A DNA stretch of 59,059 nucleotides from Nitrospirota bacterium. GTDB taxonomy: Bacteria; Nitrospirota; Thermodesulfovibrionia; UBA6902; DSMQ01. The position numbers and the translations under genes are program-made. The notes under the pieces were generated by a model. That model worked only from the letters and a program-made list of their open reading frames with translations. It did not search any database and was not told the origin of the DNA. Of this stretch, positions 53,403 to 59,059 are shown in pieces (the stretch's first letter is position 1; each line of letters begins with the position of its first letter). The stretch lies in the NCBI GenBank assembly GCA_016208965.1, contig JACQXB010000017.1, positions 1-59,059 of the forward strand. Reading direction: 5' to 3'.

Positions 53403-54410
53403 CTAATCCTTTGTCCTGAAAATGTCATTCTCTGGCTTGACCAGAGAATCCAGTTCCTTTGTAGTTCCCCCGATTAAATCGGGGGACGGCGTCTGGATTG
53501 CCCGGTCAAGCCGGGCAATGACAGATGTGCCGACTTGTCGGCATGTGGGTTTCGACTTCAAGAGCTTATCCATTTCCTTATCTTTGAGTCTCAAGGTATC
53601 CTCCGAGAACAGATTGAATCTTACCCATCTATATCCAAAACTTAAAAGTTCTTCTTCATCCTCTTTTATCTTTTCAATAACCTCTTTCTCTACATCATAT
53701 ATATCAAAAAACCTGGTTTCAAAAAGAAATTTTTTGAATTCATTTAGGTCATAACAGGCCATATAAAGCATCTTCGCTCTTCCTGAATCAAGCTTATTTC
53801 CTCCGCCTGAGGCGGAGAAATAATCATGGAAGGTGATCTCCTTATAGGATTCATTCATTTTATCATAGATATTAATTCCCTGACCATTCCTCCAATCTTC
53901 TATCGTCCATTCTTTCCCCTCTTTGAATCCAAGGCATGAGGGCTTTTCCTCTATCAAAAATTCTTCTTCACCTGAAAATCCCCCCATCCCCCCTTTGTTA
54001 AAGGGGGGTGAGGGGGGATTATTTTCATTGTCCTTTGTGTTGCCATGCAACACATGTGTTGCATTAGAAGAAATCGGGAATATGGGATACATCCTGCATG
54101 ACCATGGCCTGTCCTGGTATATCATACAACCATCAAGGGTGAGGAAAGGACATGTTTTATTTTCATCCTCCATCATCTTAAGCACTATTAGAGGTAACTC
54201 CTCATCTCCTAAGAGTGCAATGGTATATCTATTTAAGAAGTCCCCCGAGGATAACCACGTAGCCTTTCTCATCCTCAGGACATCATAGGGTGTAAGAAAG
54301 ATATTTGTATCAGCACAGCATGTATTAAAACAGGAAAGCCCTTTATGACATGAGAATTTGAATCTGTCATTTAGAGAGATTTGTTGTTTTTCGGTATATT
54401 CCTCATTCAT
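53403..54410 (-). CDS. YkgJ-family cysteine-cluster protein 2, full of repeat insertions
   Basis: From ATG at 54410 (335 residues; the longer frame reads into a repeat). The cysteines are as in its paralogue: CHKGLSCFNTCCADTNIFL and CPFLTLDGCMIYQDRPWSCR. Compared with the paralogue it has four extra stretches, each coded by a palindromic or repeat DNA: NATHVLHGN (about 54038-54054), NNPPSPPFNKGGMGGF (about 53978-54022), HDYFSASGGGNK (about 53797-53820), and a 40-residue tail from TCRQVGTS through VIARLDRAIQ to NDIF (53406-53560). All are in frame. Role unknown; probably a metal or iron-sulfur protein for the APS reductase-Qmo pathway. Confidence 0.82.
   Translation of the reverse strand: MNEEYTEKQQISLNDRFKFSCHKGLSCFNTCCADTNIFLTPYDVLRMRKATWLSSGDFLNRYTIALLGDEELPLIVLKMMEDENKTCPFLTLDGCMIYQDRPWSCRMYPIFPISSNATHVLHGNTKDNENNPPSPPFNKGGMGGFSGEEEFLIEEKPSCLGFKEGKEWTIEDWRNGQGINIYDKMNESYKEITFHDYFSASGGGNKLDSGRAKMLYMACYDLNEFKKFLFETRFFDIYDVEKEVIEKIKEDEEELLSFGYRWVRFNLFSEDTLRLKDKEMDKLLKSKPTCRQVGTSVIARLDRAIQTPSPDLIGGTTKELDSLVKPENDIFRTKD
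53406..53560. repeat. Compound repeat forming the C-terminus of YkgJ protein 2
   Basis: Contains TGCCGACTTGTCGGCA (about 53529-53544, CCGA palindrome), GCCCGGTCAAGCCGGGC (about 53500-53516), CCCCCGATTAAATCGGGGG (about 53467-53485) and TTCTCTGGCTTGACCAGAGAA (about 53431-53450). These are typical dispersed intergenic repeats, here read as protein. Confidence 0.75.
53797..53820. repeat. In-frame palindrome (SASGGG) in ykgJ gene 2
   Basis: CTCCGCC (53801-53807) and GGCGGAG (53811-53817) around TGA, with TTT and AAA on the outside. Confidence 0.75.
53978..54022. repeat. In-frame C/G-run palindrome (NPPSPPFNKGG) in ykgJ gene 2
   Basis: AATCCCCCCATCCCCCCTTT pairs with AAAGGGGGGTGAGGGGGGAT, separated by GTT. 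This widespread repeat is usually intergenic; here it is in frame and codes for NPPSPPFNKGGMGGF. Confidence 0.8.
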
Positions 54411-54426
54411 GAACAAAAACCTAATT

Positions 54427-54561
54427 AACCACAGAGGCACAGAGAAAAGTAAAAACGAGAAGTAAGGAAAAATAAAAGACGAAAAATCTTCACTTCAAAT
54501 TTCCTATTTCTTATTTCTTATTTATATCTCAGTTTCTCTGTGTCTCAGTGTCTCCGTGGTT
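54427..54561. repeat. Inverted-repeat element between ykgJ gene 2 and aprA
   Basis: AACCACAGAGGCACAGAGAA (54427-54446) and, at the other end, TTTCTCTGTGTCTCAGTGTC and TCCGTGGTT (54533-54561) are imperfect inverted repeats. It stands just ahead of the ATG of ykgJ gene 2. Confidence 0.75.
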
Positions 54562-54589
54562 TATAATTTCCTATGCATAAATAAATCTT

Positions 54590-54615
54590 GGGGGGCGATC
54601 TGAAAGGTCGCCCCC
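54590..54615 (-). terminator. Hairpin behind aprA
   Basis: GGGGGCGA and TCGCCCCC arms around CCTTTCAGA on the minus strand, followed by AAGATTTATTTA. It lies 34 bases after the aprA stop and could end or trim the sat-apr transcript. The following run is not a perfect T-tract. Confidence 0.6.
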
Positions 54616-54648
54616 TCATAGATACCTTCCAAGACCTACTATCTTTTA

Positions 54649-56565
54649 TTAGATAATAGGGATCATTGGCCTTTCAATTATCTTCCATTCCTTCTTACCA
54701 GCATCATACTTCACGTTTACAAAATGCTTCTGACCCTCATCCAGTTTCAGATAATCGTATTTAAAGTAATATCCGGGCCATCTTGACTCCTTCCTCGCCA
54801 GCCTTGTCCTTACACATGCTATGCCAACCCACATTCTGTGAATAGCCTCCCATGCCCTCAACAGCCCATGAAGGTCCTTAGCAGCAATCTTCTCTGCATC
54901 CTCTTCACAGAACCCCAATTTCCAGAGCCCAGTCTCAAGCATCTTGTCAGATGTCCCATAAAGCGTCTCCCAGCTACCTGCATATTCCCCCATTATTTTC
55001 TGTACCCTGAATAGGAAATTATGCGGGGAGATATAGTTAGGATTCACATCAGGCATCGTTGTATATGTGCTCTTCTCCTCATAAAGGGCAAGCGGTCTCA
55101 ATGCTGTTTCCTTGAGTTTCTTTATTGTGTCATCTGATACAGTTGGTGTGTAGCCCTTCTGGTCATTGGCAAACCTAACCGCTGACTTTCCTACAATCCT
55201 TCCCTGTACATGTGAGCCGCTTGAGAACTTATGGGCAGCTGCACCTACCCCGCAACCTGCTGTGAATAGACCCATAACAGTGGTCATACAGTTATACTGG
55301 GCAGGGAATGCATCCTTGTATTGTGCCGGCATAAGGTCTTCAGCGCCAGAGACCCATGCACCACAAGAGGCGGCATGTGAACCTATGAAGCAAGGATCTG
55401 ACAACTGAAGCTCCATCGGTTTTTCCATAGGGTCAATATTATGGGCAGCCCAGTTTGTGGCGCCTGCAATTGTCATATCAAGGAAGTCCTCCCAGGCTTC
55501 GCTTTCATACTCTTTTATCTTCTTTTTTAGCTCCTTTGCATCTGTTATCTCCTTCTGATACCTTTCTACCACCTTGTTTGTGTGCATGAGAAACGGAGTT
55601 TTGCCTTCCTTTGTGCAGAGTATCATCTCATAGTTTCTCACAGGGGTTGGACAGGGCTTTGCCTTTGCATATGGCGCCCACTTGTCTGTCTCGGACCCAT
55701 ACGCACCAACGTATGGCCCGTCATAGGCATTTGTTGCCGGTGTCTTAAAGAGCAGGAAGAATGTGCCAACAGGACCATAGGAGTCTTTGAACCTTGGCGG
55801 GACAAATGTCACATCCATCTGAGTAAGCTCACCCCCAGCCTGGAGAGTGAGGGCATAAGTCGTTCCTCCTAAAAATGGCGGCATCCAGGACCTCCCAAAG
55901 CCTTCACCCTGAGACCTTGGCCTGAATACATGGACTGCGCCACCCAATATACAGACAACTACCTTTGCCTTAAAGGCATAGAATTTGTCTTCCCTTACGC
56001 TAAAACCGACTGCGCCACATACCCTGTTTGGCTCCTTTTCATCCTTCAGAAGGTGTGTTATGTAGACCCTCTCAATTATCCGGCCTTTATCACCAAGGGT
56101 GCCTATAGCGTTCTTTGCTGCCTCTGCCACGAGGATCTTGTAACTCTCGCCGGATATCATCACCTGCCATTCACCTGATTTTCTAAAATTCCCTGCCTCA
56201 TCCTTCCATATAGGAAGTCCCCATTTCTCAAAGTGTCTGACTGTGCCATCCACATGTCTTCCAATATCAAAGACAAGGTCCTGCCTTGCTAAACCCATCT
56301 GGTCATTCGTCACATACTCAGCATACCTTTCCGGCATACGGGAATTCTCGGTTACCTTTCCATCCATTCCCATATATGTATTAATGGCAGAAAGGCCCAT
56401 TGCTACAGGACCACTTCTGTCAATGGCAGCCTTGTCCACAAGTGTTACCTTCATTCCGGTTGCCTTTGCCCAGTATGCGGCTTCTACTGCAGCACCACAG
56501 CCAGCCATTCCTCCACCGAGTATCAATATATCAGTATCAACAACTTCTGTCGCAAATTCTCTCAT
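54649..56565 (-). CDS. aprA: APS reductase alpha subunit
   Basis: The FAD subunit that reduces adenosine 5'-phosphosulfate to sulfite and AMP, or the reverse. The start is the ATG at 56565 with AAAGGAG 8 bases ahead; the earlier codons overlap that site. It is 638 residues, normal size. FAD binding: ILILGGGMAGCGAAVEAAYW and KAAIDRSGPVAMGLSAINTY. Active-site region: RPRSQGEGFGRSWMPPFLGG and LQAGGELTQMDVTFVPPRFK, and later DPCFIGSHAASCGAWVSG with the conserved His. aprB lies 22 bases upstream in the same transcript. Confidence 0.97.
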   Translation of the reverse strand: MREFATEVVDTDILILGGGMAGCGAAVEAAYWAKATGMKVTLVDKAAIDRSGPVAMGLSAINTYMGMDGKVTENSRMPERYAEYVTNDQMGLARQDLVFDIGRHVDGTVRHFEKWGLPIWKDEAGNFRKSGEWQVMISGESYKILVAEAAKNAIGTLGDKGRIIERVYITHLLKDEKEPNRVCGAVGFSVREDKFYAFKAKVVVCILGGAVHVFRPRSQGEGFGRSWMPPFLGGTTYALTLQAGGELTQMDVTFVPPRFKDSYGPVGTFFLLFKTPATNAYDGPYVGAYGSETDKWAPYAKAKPCPTPVRNYEMILCTKEGKTPFLMHTNKVVERYQKEITDAKELKKKIKEYESEAWEDFLDMTIAGATNWAAHNIDPMEKPMELQLSDPCFIGSHAASCGAWVSGAEDLMPAQYKDAFPAQYNCMTTVMGLFTAGCGVGAAAHKFSSGSHVQGRIVGKSAVRFANDQKGYTPTVSDDTIKKLKETALRPLALYEEKSTYTTMPDVNPNYISPHNFLFRVQKIMGEYAGSWETLYGTSDKMLETGLWKLGFCEEDAEKIAAKDLHGLLRAWEAIHRMWVGIACVRTRLARKESRWPGYYFKYDYLKLDEGQKHFVNVKYDAGKKEWKIIERPMIPII

Positions 56566-56587
56566 GGTCATCACTCCTTTCTTATTC

Positions 56588-57034
56588 TTATTTTTTCTTT
56601 GTAGGGAGCTCTTTTACTCCCATTATGTCAGGCTCTCCAAGCATTAACTGATTGTTTAAATCTGCTACCTTTGCCTCGGGAAATCCCTCAAGCGCCTTTA
56701 TAGAACCCTCTGGTGTAGTCCTTGTTGCATACTTGAACCTCTTGATTCTTCCATCTCTGAATGTGATTGTCCACATGATGTCCTCTGTTCCTCTCAGAGG
56801 AGTTGATGCAGCGCCGAGGGGCATAAAGTCTGCATAACCTCTTACATCCATAGCCTGTTGCGGACATATCTTTACACAACAGTAGCACTCCCAGCAGTAA
56901 GTAGGCTCCTGATTGTATGCCTTCATCCTCTCCTTGTCCAGCATCATCAGATCATTAGGGCATATGTACATACACGCAGTTTTATCCTGCCCCTTACAAC
57001 CATCGCACTTCTCATTAATCACAAAACTTGGCAT
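56588..57034 (-). CDS. aprB: APS reductase beta subunit
   Basis: A 148-residue iron-sulfur protein with two [4Fe-4S] clusters: CDGCKGQDKTACMYICPNDL and CWECYCCVKICPQQAM. The C-terminal part (WTITFRDGRIKRFKYATRTT) is the tail that wraps around AprA. The ATG at 57034 has AAAAGGAGG 8 bases upstream; the GTG further up overlaps that site. It passes electrons from QmoABC to the FAD of AprA. Confidence 0.97.
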   Translation of the reverse strand: MPSFVINEKCDGCKGQDKTACMYICPNDLMMLDKERMKAYNQEPTYCWECYCCVKICPQQAMDVRGYADFMPLGAASTPLRGTEDIMWTITFRDGRIKRFKYATRTTPEGSIKALEGFPEAKVADLNNQLMLGEPDIMGVKELPTKKK

Positions 57035-57128
57035 AATTAACACCTCCTTTTAGAATTAAAAATTGTCAATCGAAAATCGAAAATTGAAAACTATGAATTT
57101 CCACCTCCTTCCAACATATGTTATTTGT

Positions 57129-57425
57129 CTAAGACTTCAAGAAATCGTCCATTATGTTAAGGCTTTTTTTCTGAACCACGAGATCAAATATCTTGTCTTT
57201 CACTGCTTTTGGCAGCAATTCGATGCTCTTGGTTGTAGCGGTATCAAATTTTGCCATAGGGAACATTTTAAGCACTTTATCCCTCTGCGCTGCTGTATTG
57301 GGAACAGCTAAAACCTTTAAACCTGCTAATACTTCCTTGCACATACTTGAAAGACCGGCCTGCTGAAGTTTTTCAAGCCGCTCTTCATTGATCCATAAGT
57401 TAATTGGATAAGTCTCTTCTGCCAT
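57129..57425 (-). CDS. Unknown small protein between sat and aprB
   Basis: A 98-residue protein with no cysteine cluster (a single Cys in SSMCKEVLAG) and no signal peptide. It reads EETYPINLWINEERLEKLQQ and MFPMAKFDTATTKSIELLPK, then KAVKDKIFDLVVQKK; mostly helical, acidic-basic balanced. No family recognised. AAATTTAAGGAGGAAAAT precedes the ATG. It is 16 bases after sat and 95 bases before aprB on the same strand, so it is co-transcribed with the APS pathway. It could be an assembly or regulatory factor; that is inference from position. Confidence 0.75.
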   Translation of the reverse strand: MAEETYPINLWINEERLEKLQQAGLSSMCKEVLAGLKVLAVPNTAAQRDKVLKMFPMAKFDTATTKSIELLPKAVKDKIFDLVVQKKSLNIMDDFLKS

Positions 57426-57441
57426 ATTTTCCTCCTTAAAT

Positions 57442-58719
57442 TTATTTTAATGGTTCAATCGTAAATACAGGCTGCCTGTTCTTTAAGTACTGCTCATTAA
57501 CAAATGCAGAGCCAAAGCCGTACTTTTCTGCGCACTCCATAATAATATCAAAGACCTCAGGTCTAAAGATACGGCGCGGCGGCTTCACACCATCCTGGAT
57601 AATACTCCTGATTAAAGTACCACTAAATGATGCCTTTTTATCCTTGTGCCCGCAAAGACCCATATAAGTAACCTCATCGCATACAGGACAGAACCACCAG
57701 TCAAGGTTAAATATCGGTTTTATTCTAAGAGACCCATCAGGCAGTTTATTAAATATCCTGTGTGCGTCATACGGGTCATAATAGCTTCCAACACCTGCAT
57801 GATCTCTCCCAAACATATGATGGGTGCAGCCGAGATTTGTTCTCAGACAGGCATGAAATACTGCCTCTCTCGGTCCGGCATAACGCATATCCCAGAGGCT
57901 GCACGTGGTTAAAAAGATATCTTCCCTGAAGTACCCATATTTTCCCTGGGCCTCCTGGCAGAGGATTATTGCCTCATCAATATAATCACCCTCTCTTTTC
58001 TCGCCAATAATTGCATTTACCAGAACACCGCCGCGAGGTTTATCAACCATCATAGAGCCGTAAGCCCCTAAGTATGCACCCTTCATAAGCCATTCATGGC
58101 CGGTATGGGGAACGTTTCTTGTCTGATGGTTGATTATCATCTCCCATCCTTTTTCCTGGAATCTTTCCCTCATCTGTTTCGGTGTAAGCCAGAATCTTGT
58201 GAAAGGCTCGTTTATCTTTGGAGGATTAAGAAGGGTGATTTTTCCGCCTAGGAACTTGTCCTGATATTGGTATGTCCTCTTTACTCCAGGATGTTTATCT
58301 TCTGTTGTGCCATAAACCTTCATCGCCACTTCTTTTTTATCGAGCGAGAAAATATCAGTAACGTCAAAAATGGCAAAAGGATTTCCAGTATACGTGAGAA
58401 GGACTTCATCATACTGTTTAATGCCTGATTTCTTAAGGTCGTCATCGGAAATATCAAACACAATCGGGATACTCCATGCGGTCTTCCTGTCTGCAAGGGT
58501 CATATTATCACAAACGGATTCAACGTCCGCCTTTGTCATGAATCCTTCAAGGGGTGAGAAAAATCCGTATGCAATGTCAATTACCTCTGTAGCAATCTGC
58601 AAACGAACAGGCAATTCCTTTACCTTTGCTGCCCTTAACTCACTTAGTCTTTTAATCGCTGCGCTTTTCGGTAAGATTCGTTCTACAATCTCTTTACCAC
58701 CATGTCCTATGTTGTCCAT
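57442..58719 (-). CDS. sat: ATP sulfurylase (sulfate adenylyltransferase)
   Basis: Joins sulfate and ATP into APS and pyrophosphate, or makes ATP from APS in reverse. The ATG at 58719 follows AAAGGAGG by 4-6 bases; the upstream TTG adds 19 codons without support. It is 425 residues. Nucleotide-binding motifs: NHQTRNVPHTGHEWLMKGAY (QxRN and HxxH) and MFGRDHAGVGSYYDPYDAH. A zinc site is in FCPVCDEVTYMGLCGH, as in thermophilic and archaeal enzymes. First gene of the sulfate block. Confidence 0.97.
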   Translation of the reverse strand: MDNIGHGGKEIVERILPKSAAIKRLSELRAAKVKELPVRLQIATEVIDIAYGFFSPLEGFMTKADVESVCDNMTLADRKTAWSIPIVFDISDDDLKKSGIKQYDEVLLTYTGNPFAIFDVTDIFSLDKKEVAMKVYGTTEDKHPGVKRTYQYQDKFLGGKITLLNPPKINEPFTRFWLTPKQMRERFQEKGWEMIINHQTRNVPHTGHEWLMKGAYLGAYGSMMVDKPRGGVLVNAIIGEKREGDYIDEAIILCQEAQGKYGYFREDIFLTTCSLWDMRYAGPREAVFHACLRTNLGCTHHMFGRDHAGVGSYYDPYDAHRIFNKLPDGSLRIKPIFNLDWWFCPVCDEVTYMGLCGHKDKKASFSGTLIRSIIQDGVKPPRRIFRPEVFDIIMECAEKYGFGSAFVNEQYLKNRQPVFTIEPLK

Positions 58720-58791
58720 TCCTTCCTCCTTTAGTTTTATAAAATTTATAAAGTCCTTAGCTACTGCTATGGACAAGTTCCTAAAATTCCC

Positions 58792-59059
58792 TTATAACAT
58801 CCATACCCGATGAGGTCTATGAGGGTCAAATTTTCTTTGTTCACAACTTTGTGGATATTGAAAATTTGACCCCTTTTCTCTTTTCTCCTTTTTCTTTTTT
58901 TTACCAGGCGCCGCAGCACCAGCAGGAAGATCTATGGCAGCTACAACAAGGGATAAGCAGTCACCATTGCCACTTGTTGTAAGTACCAAGGTGTTAAGCC
59001 CTGGGCTTAAATATGATGTCACATCAAAAGACTTAATGTCCCACAAACCCATTTTTTTA
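58792..59059 (-). CDS. C-terminal part of a secreted-type protein with DUF3344-like end
   Basis: The frame is open up to the right edge; ATG at 59052 may be internal. The first part (WDIKSFDVTSYLSPGLNTLV and LTTSGNGDCLSLVVAAIDLP) resembles the beta-rich end of DUF3344-like extracellular proteins. It is followed by PGKKKKKEKREK and then a tail (GSNFQYPQSCEQRKFDPHRP) coded by an inverted repeat at 58823-58872. So the genuine C-terminus was probably replaced by repeat DNA. Confidence 0.5.
   Translation of the reverse strand, partial: KKMGLWDIKSFDVTSYLSPGLNTLVLTTSGNGDCLSLVVAAIDLPAGAAAPGKKKKKEKREKGSNFQYPQSCEQRKFDPHRPHRVWML
58823..58872. repeat. Inverted repeat at the end of the right-edge gene
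   Basis: GGGTCAAATTTTC (58823-58835) and GAAAATTTGACCC (58860-58872) are perfect inverted repeats. The element lies in the reading frame of the partial protein. Confidence 0.75.

Overview
The window looks like a chromosomal segment of a sulfate-reducing (or reverse-acting) member of the Nitrospirota, Thermodesulfovibrio-like. The main evidence is one minus-strand block holding the whole soluble and membrane part of sulfate activation and APS reduction: sat, a small unknown gene, aprB, aprA, two YkgJ-type cysteine-cluster genes, qmoA, qmoB, qmoC, and then a K+-independent membrane pyrophosphatase (57-45 kb). The assignment to phylum rests on gene order and protein style only; no rRNA is present. 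lpxC and a probable outer-membrane barrel indicate a Gram-negative envelope.

Layout. 0-3.7 kb is an accessory patch: the end of a DUF5615-like gene, a UPF0175/DUF3368-type toxin-antitoxin pair, a small membrane protein beside a P-loop NTPase, and decayed transposase and XRE-regulator remnants riddled with short palindromes. 3.7-6.9 kb is a housekeeping operon (fmt, DUF116, rpe, TPR). 6.9-11.2 kb is a minus-strand run of gene cassettes separated by attC-like sites, with no integrase in view (a CALIN): a secreted nuclease, an unknown protein, and a NotI-like restriction enzyme with its methyltransferase. 11.6-20 kb is the cell-shape and envelope region (RDD, mreBCD, mrdA, rodA, tldD, lpxC). 20-26.3 kb holds a tiny Lys/Ala protein, a winged-helix regulator, amrS and a PstS-like/GGDEF-EAL signalling pair. 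26.3-30.5 kb is an operon of FtsX-like permease, ATPase, a Cys/His-rich membrane protein and a DtxR-family regulator. 30.5-38.7 kb carries an orphan peptide-binding lipoprotein, a baeRF/Vms1-like protein, an AI-2E permease, a PuuD-like hydrolase, a D-aminoacylase, an EcfT-like protein and AmiC. 38.7-41.3 kb is rpmI, infC, thrS and tRNA-Val, with infC and thrS apparently starting at non-AUG codons. 41.4-45.5 kb holds a TPR protein, an outer-membrane protein and two glycosyltransferases.

The most striking property is an unusual density of short palindromic and MITE-like repeats. They fall into at least five sequence families, sit between genes, and also sit in frame inside genes (mreD, amrS, both ykgJ genes, the end of the peptide-binding lipoprotein gene). 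In one family the two arms vary together between copies, so the hairpin rather than the exact sequence seems to be conserved. This resembles the in-frame palindromic elements known from Rickettsia and is the best candidate here for an undescribed system.

How the genes work together: Sat makes APS and pyrophosphate; HppA can recover the pyrophosphate energy as a proton gradient; AprBA reduces APS to sulfite; QmoABC links AprBA to the menaquinone pool. dsrAB is not in the window, so the direction of the pathway cannot be settled here.
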